This document shows positions 15,668 through 23,670 of a DNA stretch of 41,577 bases, piece by piece. The stretch is from Acidobacteriota bacterium (GTDB taxonomy: Bacteria > Acidobacteriota > Vicinamibacteria > Vicinamibacterales > UBA2999). The notes under the pieces were generated by a model. That model did not search any database. It had not been told where the DNA came from and saw only the letters and a list, made by a program, of their open reading frames with translations. Location of the stretch: positions 1 through 41,577 of the forward strand of contig JADZCN010000085.1 in NCBI GenBank assembly GCA_020851565.1, given 5' to 3'. The position numbers and the translations under genes were made by a program. Numbering within the stretch: position 1 is the stretch's first letter; each line of letters opens with the position of its first letter.

Positions 15668-17247
15668 CGTCGAACACCGCCAGCGTGACCGCGGCGCTTC
15701 ACGTGCCAGAAGGCGCTGTCCGGGATCACCACCCCGGCGAGTTGGTGGTGGACGTCCACCCGGACGCCATTCTGGACCTGACGGATCGCGTCAGCCAGCA
15801 ACTGGGAGGGCGCCTGCTGTCGCTCTTCGCGACGGATGACCGCGCGCGGACGGGCGCCTTCGGCGTGCACCAGGTCTGGTCGCTCCCGCAGCGGCAGACC
15901 TTCCTGCGGTTGTCTGCGTCGATCGATCCTGCCGCGCCGTCGTTCCCGTCGATCGCGCAGAAGCACCCGGCCGCGAACTGGTTCGAACGGGAGGTCATGG
16001 ACTTCTTCGGCGTCAGGCCAGACGGCCACCCGAACCCGACACGTGTCGCCCTCCACGACGACTGGCCGGGCGGGGCCAGGGCCCTTCGCAAGGACTTCCC
16101 GGACGACAGCCAGGTGCCGCGCGAGCCGGGCGATCGTCACCCGTTCCGGCCGGTCACCGGAGAAGGCGTGTTCCAGGTGCCCGTCGGCCCCGTCCACGCC
16201 GGCATCATCGAGCCCGGCCACTTCCGGTTCGGGGTCGCGGGCGAGCCGGTGCTCTACCTCCAGGTCCGCCTGTTCTACGTACACAAGGGCATCGAGAAGC
16301 GCTTCGAGCGCCTGCCGTGGCGGCACGGCCTGTTCCTCGCCGAATCGATCTCGGGTGATACCGCGGTCGGGCACGCCCTGGCCTATGCGCACGCAATCGA
16401 GCGTCTCGCCAACGTGGAAGTGCCGCCGCGCGCCCAGGCCCTCCGCGTCGTCCTCCTCGAGCTCGAGCGCATCTACAACCACACCGCCGACATCGGCGCC
16501 CTGGCCACCGACGTGGCCTTCACCGTCTCCGCCAGCCGTGCGCAGGCGCTGCGCGAGGGTCTTCTCCGGGCAAACGACCGTGTCTTCGGGACGCGACTGC
16601 TTCGCGGCACGGTCGCCCTGGGTGGAGTGAAGCGCGACCTGCAGCCGGAAGACCGCGAGGCCCTGCGATCTGCCCTTCGCGCGTTCGAGAAGGAGTTCGA
16701 CAGCCTCATCGCGCTCCTCGTGGATTCGGGCACCTTCACCGACCGGGTGGACGGGACGGGGATCCTCACCAACCAGGCCGCCCGCGACCTGGGCATTGTC
16801 GGCGTGGCCGCCCGCGCATCTGGAATTGACGCGGACATGCGCCGCGATCACCCCCATGACGCATACGAGGACCTGCTGTTCAAGGTCCCGGTCGAAGACG
16901 GAGGCGACGTCAGGGCGCGCCTGATGGTCCGGGCGCGCGAGGTCGAGCAGTCCCTCGTGATCCTGCACCAGGTCCTGGACCGGCTGCCGGACACGCCGTG
17001 CGCGGCGCCCGTGCCCGATCACCTGCCCCCGGGCGCATCGGCCCTGGGCTGGGTGGAAGCGTGGCGAGGGCCGTGCACCCACTGGGTGGCCACCGACGAA
17101 CGGGGTGAGGTCGCGAGAGTGAAGGTCACCGATCCCAGCTTCCTGAACTGGCCCGGCCTCGTGCACGCCGTCCCCGGCAATATCGTCCCGGACTTCCCGG
17201 TCATCAACAAGAGCTTCAACCTGTCGTACTCCGGCAACGATCGATAG
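15664..17247 (+). CDS. Ehr large subunit: NuoC-NuoD/HyfG-like fusion without NiFe-site cysteines
   Basis: A 527-residue protein. Residues 1-165 are NuoC-like (30-kDa subunit), with the motif FEREVMDFFGVRPDGHPNPT followed by ALHDDWPG. Residues 170-527 are NuoD/hydrogenase large-subunit-like (KGIEKRFERLPWRHGLFLAE). At the first NiFe site, where hydrogenases have 'ERICGIC..H', this protein has AESISGDTAVGH, with S230 and T233 at the Cys positions. At the C-terminal site, DPCxxC of hydrogenases is replaced by NLSYSG (S521, G524). The whole protein has only two Cys, near 454 and 473. It therefore cannot hold a canonical [NiFe] centre. This matches 'energy-converting hydrogenase related' (Ehr) complexes, considered intermediates between group 4 hydrogenases and complex I. 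There is no C-terminal endopeptidase extension after the site. The catalytic role is unknown. Confidence 0.92.
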   Translation: MTSNTASVTAALHVPEGAVRDHHPGELVVDVHPDAILDLTDRVSQQLGGRLLSLFATDDRARTGAFGVHQVWSLPQRQTFLRLSASIDPAAPSFPSIAQKHPAANWFEREVMDFFGVRPDGHPNPTRVALHDDWPGGARALRKDFPDDSQVPREPGDRHPFRPVTGEGVFQVPVGPVHAGIIEPGHFRFGVAGEPVLYLQVRLFYVHKGIEKRFERLPWRHGLFLAESISGDTAVGHALAYAHAIERLANVEVPPRAQALRVVLLELERIYNHTADIGALATDVAFTVSASRAQALREGLLRANDRVFGTRLLRGTVALGGVKRDLQPEDREALRSALRAFEKEFDSLIALLVDSGTFTDRVDGTGILTNQAARDLGIVGVAARASGIDADMRRDHPHDAYEDLLFKVPVEDGGDVRARLMVRAREVEQSLVILHQVLDRLPDTPCAAPVPDHLPPGASALGWVEAWRGPCTHWVATDERGEVARVKVTDPSFLNWPGLVHAVPGNIVPDFPVINKSFNLSYSGNDR

Positions 17248-17267
17248 GCCGCGGGGAAGATACCAAG

Positions 17268-18134
17268 ATGATAGGACTCATCCTCAAGAGCATCCGGACC
17301 GGCGCGCTGACCGAGGCCAACCCCTTCGGCCGACACGCGGCATTCGGGTTCCCGGTCATGGACTTCAGCCGGTGCACCGCGTGCGGCGAGTGCGTGCGCG
17401 CGTGTCCCACGGGCGCGATCCACGCAACGCAGCCGTCGCCGGGGCGGGGCATCGTGTCGTTGTCGTACGCCGCCTGCATTCAATGCCGTGCGTGTGTGGC
17501 CGCGTGTCCCGAGCAGGCCATCAGCGTGTCACCGGAGATCGAGGTCTGCGCCCACAGCCGTGAGCAGCTCTCCCGGTCGGCGTCCTTCGACGTCGACCCG
17601 GTGACGGGCATGGGGACGTTCCGCCAGATCGAACCCGGCGCCGGGCCCGGCCTCGCCGACGCCGCGGCCACCCTGAAGGCCCGCATCCACGGGCGCCTGG
17701 GCCGCTCGCTTCAGGTGCGCCAGGTGGATGCCGGAAGCTGCAACGGCTGCGAGCTGGAGATAGCAGCCACCACGAATCCCGTCTACGACCTCGAGCGGTT
17801 CGGGATCCATTTCGTTGCGAGCCCGCGGCATGCGGACGCGTTGCTGGTGACGGGACCGGTGACGCGGAACATGGAGATCGCGCTGCGGCGGACCTATGAG
17901 GCCACGCCGGAGCCGCGCGTGGTGGTCGCCGTCGGCGCGTGCGGGTGCAGCGGCGGGATCTTCGGGGAAGGGACGTACGCCGCGATCGGCGGCGTGGACC
18001 GCGTCCTGCCCGTGGACGTCTACATCCCCGGGTGTCCGCCTCGGCCCCAGGCCATCCTCAACGGCCTGCTGGTGGCGATGGGCGTTCGGGAAGCACGCGC
18101 CGGCGGAGAGTCGGCTGCGCCGCCGCCCGGCTGA
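17268..18134 (+). CDS. Ehr fused ferredoxin and NuoB/HyfI-like small subunit
   Basis: A 288-residue fusion. Residues 30-85 hold two [4Fe-4S] motifs: C36-x2-C39-x2-C42-x3-C46 and C70-x2-C73-x2-C76-x3-C80, as in HyfH/HycF/NuoI. Residues 150-270 are NuoB/HyfI-like with the proximal-cluster ligands C158 and C161 (GSCNGCELE), C225 (GACGCSGG) and C256 (IPGCPPRPQ). Thus the electron wire of three clusters is intact, although the large subunit lacks nickel ligands. In most hydrogenase-4 and complex I systems these are two separate proteins; the fusion fixes their 1:1 order. GGGGAAG precedes ATG 17268. It is the last gene of the operon. The input donor might be ferredoxin or another soluble carrier (inference). 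Confidence 0.93.
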   Translation: MIGLILKSIRTGALTEANPFGRHAAFGFPVMDFSRCTACGECVRACPTGAIHATQPSPGRGIVSLSYAACIQCRACVAACPEQAISVSPEIEVCAHSREQLSRSASFDVDPVTGMGTFRQIEPGAGPGLADAAATLKARIHGRLGRSLQVRQVDAGSCNGCELEIAATTNPVYDLERFGIHFVASPRHADALLVTGPVTRNMEIALRRTYEATPEPRVVVAVGACGCSGGIFGEGTYAAIGGVDRVLPVDVYIPGCPPRPQAILNGLLVAMGVREARAGGESAAPPPG

Positions 18135-18203
18135 TGAGCCACGCCGCATTCCGAGACGAGCGTCGAGTTCGACATGGCGTGAATTGCGGAGCCGTGGCCG
18201 CGG

Positions 18204-18635
18204 TCATTCTTCCGCCGCCAGCGCGGCGCGTGCGCGCCGGAGGCTCTCGGCCAGCGCGGCGCGTTCGAGCGGCGTCAGTGCGTCCAGTTTCTGCGCCAGG
18301 AGATCCTCGCTGCGGCGGCGCGAGTCGGCGAGGACACGGCGCCCGCGCGCGGTGAGGCGGACCAGCGTGCGCCGCCGATCGATCTCGTCCACGACGCGCT
18401 CGACCCACCCGCGCCGCACGAGCATCTCGACGGACTTCGACATCGTGGGAAGGCTGACCGCCTTGTGGCGCGCCAGCTCGCCGATGGTGCACGGTCCCCG
18501 TGCGATATGGCGCAGCGTCACCCACTGCGACGGCTCGATGGAACGCGGCGACTGCCGCATGTCGGCCCAGAGCAGCTGCGTCACGAGATTCACGACATCG
18601 ACGAGCTCGCTGGTACCAGTCTGTGGTGGGCGCAC
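18204..18635 (-). CDS. MarR-family transcriptional regulator
   Basis: A 143-residue winged-helix regulator with GTG 18635. The core is PSQWVTLRHIARGPCTIGEL, then ARHKAVSLPTMSKSVEMLVR as the recognition helix, and RRGWVERVVDEIDRRRTLVR as the wing with the DxRR signature of MarR proteins. Long helices at both ends serve dimerisation. A 69-bp gap separates it from the Ehr operon, with which it is convergent. It lies downstream of the secreted oxidoreductase gene pair (18725-20952) on the same strand, beyond a terminator. It may control that pair, but this is only positional. Confidence 0.9.
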   Translation of the reverse strand: MRPPQTGTSELVDVVNLVTQLLWADMRQSPRSIEPSQWVTLRHIARGPCTIGELARHKAVSLPTMSKSVEMLVRRGWVERVVDEIDRRRTLVRLTARGRRVLADSRRRSEDLLAQKLDALTPLERAALAESLRRARAALAAEE

Positions 18636-18653
18636 GTTAGATCAATCCTGCAG

Positions 18654-18693
18654 CACAAAAAGAAGGGGAGGCGGCCGGTCAGCCGTCCTCCCC
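18654..18693 (-). terminator. Rho-independent terminator of the cytochrome/monooxygenase operon
   Basis: Read on the minus strand, GGGGAGG pairs with CCTCCCC and an inner GGC with GCC around the loop (18665-18693), followed by TTCTTTTTG. It stands about 30 bp after the stop at 18725, in the right orientation. Confidence 0.75.
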
Positions 18694-18724
18694 GGGAAGA
18701 CGAGAGCGGACGAAGCGGGGGCCC

Positions 18725-20056
18725 CTACCGGGGCAGTTGCGTTTCGGTCTGCGGCTTCTTGCGTTTCTCCTGCTCCGCCTTGAACTCCTCGTCGTTCATG
18801 TAGACGATGTTGATCCAGGCGTGGGCCATCTCGTCCACGGTGCGATCGCCCCAGCCCACCCACTGTGTCGGGTCGGGGTTGGTCTTGCTCGCGGCCGTGT
18901 TGTCGTGCCACGACGTGACCTTCAGCAGCGTGCCCTTCGGCAGGAGCGGCGCCGCGTCGTCGTCGTAGACGTAGGTGGTCATCCAGTTGAAGTTGAAGTT
19001 GCTGACCAGGCTGATCACCTCGCGGCGCCCCGTCGGGAACACGGCCTCCACCATCATCGCCTTGCCGCGCAGGTGCATGTGGGGCTGGAAGCTCTCGATG
19101 CGCGCGTTCTCGCGCAGCGGCATGAAGCCTTCCGCCATCGACACCGAGTTCGGGCGGATGTCCATCGTCCCGAGCGCCGCCGGGACCAGCGACAGTGAGG
19201 TCCGGTACTTCGGCTCCTGGCCCTTCGGGTAGAAGTAGATGCCCATCTCCACCTGGCTGGTGATCTCCTCGCCGGCCTGCGAGTAGTGGATGTCCCAGCG
19301 GAACTTCGACCCTGGCAGCAGCAGCTTTCCCGTGTCCGGGCGCATCAGCTCGCCCTGCTTGCCCACGGCCCATTCCATGAACGGCACGGGCAGGCCACCC
19401 GCCCGCGGCGCGCCCGGCTCCTCCTGCTCGAGGTACGCGATGGCGTGGTGCGTAATCTTGCGGCCCTTCACTGACGACGGCCGAATCTCGATGGCGCGCA
19501 CCCACCGCGGCTCGGTGATGCCGGACGGCGTCACCCGCTTGTCCCAGGCGTCCTGCGACTGCGCGGGCATGGTGAACGAGTGCGACGTGATCACCAGGTC
19601 CGGCTCCTTCTGCCCGTAGAGCGGCGCGAAGTTCCAGCCCTGATCCTCCGGCCACGTGCGGGGCGCCGGCATGTCCTTTGGATCCCCCTGCGGCGTGCCA
19701 CCGTCCAGCCAGCGAAGGACGACGTCCTTCTCGTGATCCGTGAGCGAGCGATCGTTCTTGAACTTCTGGACGCCGACGGTCTTGTCGATGTCCCAGGGCG
19801 GCATGGTGTGGTCGGCCACACGCGCGCGGATGGCACGGGCCCACGGCCGCGTCTCCGCGTACGTCTTGAGCGACATCGGCGCGATGGAGTCGGGCCGGTG
19901 GCAGGCCTCGCACTTCTCCTGGAAGATCGGCGCGACGTCCTTCGTGAAGGTCGGCGTGCCCTGCGCCCGCGCGATGCCGGGCAGCGCGAATGCGGCACCC
20001 AGGGCACACACGCCGATCATCGTCCGCCGGAGCCGTCCAACCGCTTCGTGCTTCAT
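18725..20056 (-). CDS. Secreted cytochrome c / PHM-like copper monooxygenase fusion
   Basis: A 443-residue exported protein starting MKHEAVGRLRRTMIGVCALG, with signal peptide cleavage near ARAQG (about 31). Residues 35-120 form a cytochrome c domain with CEACH at 49-53 and a likely distal Met in HTMPPW. Residues about 150-430 resemble the copper type II ascorbate-dependent monooxygenase (PHM/DBH) fold: HH at 203-204 in KITHHAIAYLE, H257 in DIHYSQAGEE, and H326 and H328 in FQPHMHLRGKAM. A Met ligand would be expected near 410. The heme domain could replace ascorbate as electron donor. The substrate is unknown. The frame stays open beyond ATG 20056, but the signal peptide and CTCTCCCC-rich plus-strand upstream sequence (GGGGAGAG on the minus strand) support this start. 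Confidence 0.85.
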   Translation of the reverse strand: MKHEAVGRLRRTMIGVCALGAAFALPGIARAQGTPTFTKDVAPIFQEKCEACHRPDSIAPMSLKTYAETRPWARAIRARVADHTMPPWDIDKTVGVQKFKNDRSLTDHEKDVVLRWLDGGTPQGDPKDMPAPRTWPEDQGWNFAPLYGQKEPDLVITSHSFTMPAQSQDAWDKRVTPSGITEPRWVRAIEIRPSSVKGRKITHHAIAYLEQEEPGAPRAGGLPVPFMEWAVGKQGELMRPDTGKLLLPGSKFRWDIHYSQAGEEITSQVEMGIYFYPKGQEPKYRTSLSLVPAALGTMDIRPNSVSMAEGFMPLRENARIESFQPHMHLRGKAMMVEAVFPTGRREVISLVSNFNFNWMTTYVYDDDAAPLLPKGTLLKVTSWHDNTAASKTNPDPTQWVGWGDRTVDEMAHAWINIVYMNDEEFKAEQEKRKKPQTETQLPR

Positions 20057-20097
20057 ATGGCTCTCCCCTGGAGTCCCCGGATACCGCGCCATGCCGA

Positions 20098-20952
20098 TCA
20101 CTGTACCGTCACCTTCACGTAGGTATTCGTCCAGCAGCACTGGAACCCGCCGCCGCCCTCGCCCGACTCGTCGTTGGCCTGCACCCGCAGCACGTACTCC
20201 CCCGGTGTCTCGAACGTGGCGTTGGCCGACACCATCTCGCCCTGCGTCTTGACGGGGATGCGCGCCCGGTCGAACGTGACGGCGCCGGGCCCACGGTACT
20301 TGTGGAACGAGACGGTGGCCACGCCCGCGGGACCGCGGCCCCGCGGCGCCTCCTCGCCGGGCTCCTTCGCATCCTCCACCCATACCTGGACCGGCACGGC
20401 CTGGCCGGCCTGGCCCGTCAGCGTGGCTGCCGTCCCGGTCGGCGGCCCGGTCACCTTGGCGCCGCCCTGCGAAAAGGCGAGCACCGGCGGCTGGTTGCCC
20501 ATGCCGAGCTCCTTGTAGGGCGTGATTGTATAGCCCGGGTGCAGCGTGAAGGGAACGGATTGCCGCTCGCCGTTGGCCACGAGGGTCCACGTGACCTTCT
20601 GCTTGCCGAAGTCCTTCGGGACCTTGATGACGAAGACGCCCCACTGGCGGCCGACCTCGAAGTGCGTGGGCTGCCCCTGGTCGATTTCGCCCGGCTCGAT
20701 GCGGTTGTTGGGCCCGACCGGGATGTCGAGCGGCTGCTTCGAGTTGCGGTTGTAGTAGCCCACCAGCAGGCTGTAGCTGCCGTCCTCGTTCTGGTACCAC
20801 CCCTCGAAGGCGGGCGTGACGCTCACCCCCCGCTCGCGCGTCGGCCCCATCGCCAGGGGCTCGCGCGGCTGCTGGGCCGTGGCGGCCAGCGTCCCCGCGG
20901 CAACCAGGATCGTGGCGACGGCGACGGCGTGGCGGGTCCTCGAAGTGCGCAT
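20098..20952 (-). CDS. Secreted beta-sandwich protein, partner of the monooxygenase-like gene
   Basis: A 284-residue protein starting MRTSRTRHAVAVATILVAAG, with a signal peptide cleaved near TAAQQP. ATG at 20985 (MAMANYF) in the same frame would lengthen the N-terminus and lies inside a palindrome, so 20952 is preferred. The mature part has repeated beta-strand patterns (GSYSLLVGYYNRNSKQPLDI, VTWTLVANGERQSVPFTL, FETPGEYVLRVQAND) suggesting immunoglobulin-like domains. The last part has an uncommon FQCCWTNTYVKV. No enzymatic motif is visible. It precedes the cytochrome/monooxygenase-like gene by 41 bp on the same strand, so the two likely form an operon and act together outside the inner membrane. 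I do not recognise a named function. Confidence 0.75.
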   Translation of the reverse strand: MRTSRTRHAVAVATILVAAGTLAATAQQPREPLAMGPTRERGVSVTPAFEGWYQNEDGSYSLLVGYYNRNSKQPLDIPVGPNNRIEPGEIDQGQPTHFEVGRQWGVFVIKVPKDFGKQKVTWTLVANGERQSVPFTLHPGYTITPYKELGMGNQPPVLAFSQGGAKVTGPPTGTAATLTGQAGQAVPVQVWVEDAKEPGEEAPRGRGPAGVATVSFHKYRGPGAVTFDRARIPVKTQGEMVSANATFETPGEYVLRVQANDESGEGGGGFQCCWTNTYVKVTVQ

Positions 20953-20969
20953 GGGGCGATCCCTGAAAT

Positions 20970-20987
20970 AGTTTGCCATGGCCAACT
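20970..20987. promoter_or_regulatory. 18-bp near-palindrome in divergent promoter region
   Basis: AGTTTGCCATGGCCAACT reads as an inverted repeat with one mismatched pair. It lies 18 bp upstream of the preferred start of the secreted partner gene. Its size suits a MarR-type dimer, and a MarR gene lies at 18204-18635. The link is positional only. Confidence 0.4.
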
Positions 20988-21128
20988 GTTAGCCGGGGCA
21001 TCATATTCCCCGGCCGCCCCGCAGGTCAACCTCGGCGGCGAGCCGACGATTCGCCACACGCGCGTCACGAGGCCTTGGTAAGATCCGTCGGGCCGGGCAT
21101 CGTGCGCACGGCCGCTCTCGAGGTCTCG

Positions 21129-22745
21129 ATGAAGAAGCTCGGCGCCCTCCTCCTCGCCATCGCCTGCCTCTCGGGCACGCTCCCTGCGGCGCAACCCGCC
21201 AGTGGCCCCGACATCCGGCTCGTGCTGCTCGTCGCGGTCGATCAGTTCCGGTACGACTACCTCACGCGCTTCCGCGGCGAGTACACGGACGGGATCAAAC
21301 GGCTGCTGACCGGCGGCGCCGTCTTCACGGACGCCAACCTCGAGCACTACCCCACCGTCACCGCGGTCGGCCACGCGACGATGCTCTCGGGCGCGACGCC
21401 GTCGGTCAGCGGCATCATCGGCAACGACTGGTTCGATCGGGAGACAGGCGCCACGGTCACCAGCGTCTCGGACCCGACCGTGAAGCCCCTCGGATCGCCG
21501 ACCGGCTCGGCGGCATCGCCGCGGCGGCTCCTGGTGAGCACGCTCGGCGACGAGCTGCGGATGGCGTCGGGCCGGCCGAAGGGCGCCCCCGACGCACCGC
21601 GCATCGTCGGCGTGTCGATGAAGGACCGGTCCGCCATCCTCCCCGTCGGGCACGCGGCGGACGCGGCGTACTGGTGGGACACGGCCACGGCCTCCTTCGT
21701 GACGAGCACGTACTATTTCGCCGACGAGGCGCCGGAGTGGGTGCGCGCCTTCAACGAGCGCCGGCTCGGCGACACGCACGCGGGCACGTGGTGGACGCCG
21801 CTGTCCACGCCGTCCGCCTCGCTCCGGCAGTTCCCGGCCGCGCCCGGGGCGGCACTCTACAACGCGATCTACAACAGCCCGGTCGGCAACGATCTCCTGC
21901 TCGACTTCGCCGGTGAGTTGCTGGCCCGACACGAGCTGGGCGTGCGCAACGCCACAGACCTGCTCTCCATCAGCTTCTCGTCGAACGACTCGGTGGGCCA
22001 CGCGTATGGGCCGGACTCGCCGCAGGTGCGCGACATCGCCGTCAGGACCGATCGGGCCCTCGGGCGGCTGTTGACCCTCGTCGACAAGACCGTCGGGCTT
22101 CAGCGGACCCTCGTGGCGTTCACCACCGACCACGGCGTGGCGCCCCTGCCGGAGACAGTGCACGAGCGCGGCCTGCCTGGCGGCCGACTGACGTCGAAGG
22201 AGCTGTTCGAACCCATTCAACAGGCCCTCGCCAGGCGGTTCGGAGAGGGCAAGTGGATCCTCGCAACGGCGGGGTCGTCCCCGTACCTCAACTACGAGCA
22301 CATCGCCACGCTTGGGCTCGATCCTGCGGAGGTGCGGCGCGTCGCCGCCGCCGCCGCCGCGGGAGTGCCCCACGTGGCGCGCGTGTACACGCGCGACGAT
22401 CTGCTTCGCGGGCTCGTCCCGAACGACCGGATCGGCAACCGCGTCCTGCGCGGCTTCCATGCGAAGCGGTCGGGCGACCTCGAGATCGTCCTCGAGCCGT
22501 ACTGGATCCGCCAGGCGCAGGGGACGACGCATGGAACGCCCTACAGCTACGACGCGCACATCCCGCTGATCCTCATGGGCCGCCGGGTCAAGGCCGGCGA
22601 GTACTCGGACCACGTCGCGCTGAACGATCTGGCGCCCACGCTGGCCACGCTCGTGGGCGTGGAAATTCCTTCGGGATCGGTCGGGCGGGTGCTGGCCGAG
22701 GCGCTCCAGTCCGCCCCGGCCGAGGCGGCTCGCCGCCGGCGTTAG
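21129..22745 (+). CDS. PafA-like alkaline phosphatase / phosphodiesterase
   Basis: A 538-residue exported enzyme starting MKKLGALLLAIACLSGTLPA, a signal peptide. It belongs to the type I phosphodiesterase/nucleotide pyrophosphatase branch of the alkaline phosphatase superfamily and resembles PafA in length. Visible parts are LVAVDQFRYDYL with metal-ligand D38, the nucleophile region HYPTVTAVGHATMLSG (T76 or T78), a metal site SNDSVGHAYGPDSPQ, and the second site FTTDHGVAPLPE. A late YSYDAHIPLILMG carries another His ligand, followed by NDLAPTLATLVGV. It should release phosphate from organic monoesters in the periplasm with two zinc ions. ATG 21129 is chosen for the signal peptide; the frame is open further upstream without protein character. 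It is divergent from the secreted pair at 20952. Confidence 0.92.
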   Translation: MKKLGALLLAIACLSGTLPAAQPASGPDIRLVLLVAVDQFRYDYLTRFRGEYTDGIKRLLTGGAVFTDANLEHYPTVTAVGHATMLSGATPSVSGIIGNDWFDRETGATVTSVSDPTVKPLGSPTGSAASPRRLLVSTLGDELRMASGRPKGAPDAPRIVGVSMKDRSAILPVGHAADAAYWWDTATASFVTSTYYFADEAPEWVRAFNERRLGDTHAGTWWTPLSTPSASLRQFPAAPGAALYNAIYNSPVGNDLLLDFAGELLARHELGVRNATDLLSISFSSNDSVGHAYGPDSPQVRDIAVRTDRALGRLLTLVDKTVGLQRTLVAFTTDHGVAPLPETVHERGLPGGRLTSKELFEPIQQALARRFGEGKWILATAGSSPYLNYEHIATLGLDPAEVRRVAAAAAAGVPHVARVYTRDDLLRGLVPNDRIGNRVLRGFHAKRSGDLEIVLEPYWIRQAQGTTHGTPYSYDAHIPLILMGRRVKAGEYSDHVALNDLAPTLATLVGVEIPSGSVGRVLAEALQSAPAEAARRRR

Positions 22746-22790
22746 CGCCCGGGCGACGGCCGCGGCCCCGCCCCGCCATCGTCGATTGCC

Positions 22791-23327
22791 TCACCAGCTG
22801 TCGCCAGGGCGCTCTTCGCAGATGATGGGGGCCCCGAGGTCGATCTCCCTGCTCACGGCGCACCTGAGCACCATCACGCCCTCGTCCTCCTCGATCGTCC
22901 GTAGCCGCCGGCCGTCGGCGGTTCGCACGTAGGTGGGTCCCCGCCACCGCTCCCATCCGAGCCGCTCGTAGAACGGCCACTCGCCGGTGGACAGCGCGCC
23001 GATGTCGAAGCGCGCGCGGATGAGCTCGCTGATCGCCGACATCACGGCGGTTCCCAGCCCCGTGCGCTGGCGGCCGGGCTTCACGGCGACGGCTTCCACG
23101 TAGCCGCAGCGAAGCTCGCGCGTCCCGATGCAGATCCGGCGCTCGACAAGGGCGGCGTGGGCCACCACCGACTCCGCCGGACCGACCATCGCGTGCCAGC
23201 CGCCGAGCGCGTGCTGCCAGTCGTCGTCCGAGAAGTCGCCCGAGAACGCCTCGTCCAGCAGGCGCCGGATGGCCGCGCGCTCGGCGCTCGACAGGTGGGA
23301 CGACTCCACGATGCGCACGTCCGCCAT
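22791..23327 (-). CDS. AAC(2')-like aminoglycoside 2'-N-acetyltransferase (GNAT)
   Basis: A 178-residue GNAT protein. It closely follows mycobacterial AAC(2')-Ic as I remember it: GDFSDDDWQHALGGWHAM (against GDFTETDWEHTLGGMHAL), ELRCGYVEAVAVKPGRQRTG (against [20 protein letters not shown]), LGALSTGEWPFYERLGWERW (against [20 protein letters not shown]), RGPTYV, an acidic EEDEG turn, and a C-terminus ERPGDSW matching WRAGDVW. The substrate-contacting Asp near 35, Glu near 79, acidic residue near 149 and terminal Trp are all present. The acetyl-CoA loop is GRQRTGLGTA. Such enzymes acetylate the 2'-amino group of kanamycin- or gentamicin-type drugs; in the chromosomes of environmental bacteria they may have a housekeeping role. 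Divergent from yhbY. Confidence 0.85.
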   Translation of the reverse strand: MADVRIVESSHLSSAERAAIRRLLDEAFSGDFSDDDWQHALGGWHAMVGPAESVVAHAALVERRICIGTRELRCGYVEAVAVKPGRQRTGLGTAVMSAISELIRARFDIGALSTGEWPFYERLGWERWRGPTYVRTADGRRLRTIEEDEGVMVLRCAVSREIDLGAPIICEERPGDSW

Positions 23328-23358
23328 GCGTCATCGTGCCACGGGATCCGCGCGCGGC

Positions 23359-23364
23359 TACAAT
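23359..23364 (+). promoter_or_regulatory. Leaderless -10 box of yhbY (TACAAT)
   Basis: TACAAT ends 6 bases before ATG 23371. No Shine-Dalgarno site is present, so the transcript would start at or next to the ATG. Confidence 0.5.
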
Positions 23365-23370
23365 CGAGAC

Positions 23371-23664
23371 ATGCCCGTGTCACTCACCCCTCGCGAGCGC
23401 GCTCGACTGAAGGCCCGCGCCCACGCGCTCGAGCCGGTCGTGCAGGTCGGACAGGCCGGGCTCACCGACGCCCTCGCGGCGGAGGTGGATCGCGCGCTCA
23501 CGGCGCACGGGCTCATCAAGGTGAAGATCGGCGGCACCGACCGCGAGGCCCGTGCCGCGCTGGCCGAGGCGATCTGCGCCCGCACCGACGCCACCGCGGT
23601 CCAACAGGTGGGAAAGGTGTTCGTGCTCTGGCGGCCGAAGCCGGACGAACCGGGCGAAGCGTGA
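23371..23664 (+). CDS. yhbY: YhbY-type CRM-domain RNA-binding protein
   Basis: A 97-residue protein made of a single CRM domain: LTPRERARLKARAHALEPVV, then QVGQAGLTDALAAEVDRALT, and HGLIKVKIGGTDREARAALA. YhbY of E. coli (97 residues) associates with pre-50S ribosomal particles. The length agrees exactly and the conserved 'L...H.L.PvvqiGk.Glt' start is present. ATG 23371 is chosen because the domain begins right after it and a -10 box precedes it; the frame is open upstream without family character. It ends 6 bp before the stop of a convergent gene. Confidence 0.93.
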   Translation: MPVSLTPRERARLKARAHALEPVVQVGQAGLTDALAAEVDRALTAHGLIKVKIGGTDREARAALAEAICARTDATAVQQVGKVFVLWRPKPDEPGEA

Positions 23665-23670
23665 GCGTCG

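Noticed and set aside
15664..18134. Functional [NiFe] hydrogenase
   Set aside because: Both CxxC NiFe-binding motifs of the large subunit are absent and no maturation genes or C-terminal processing site are visible.
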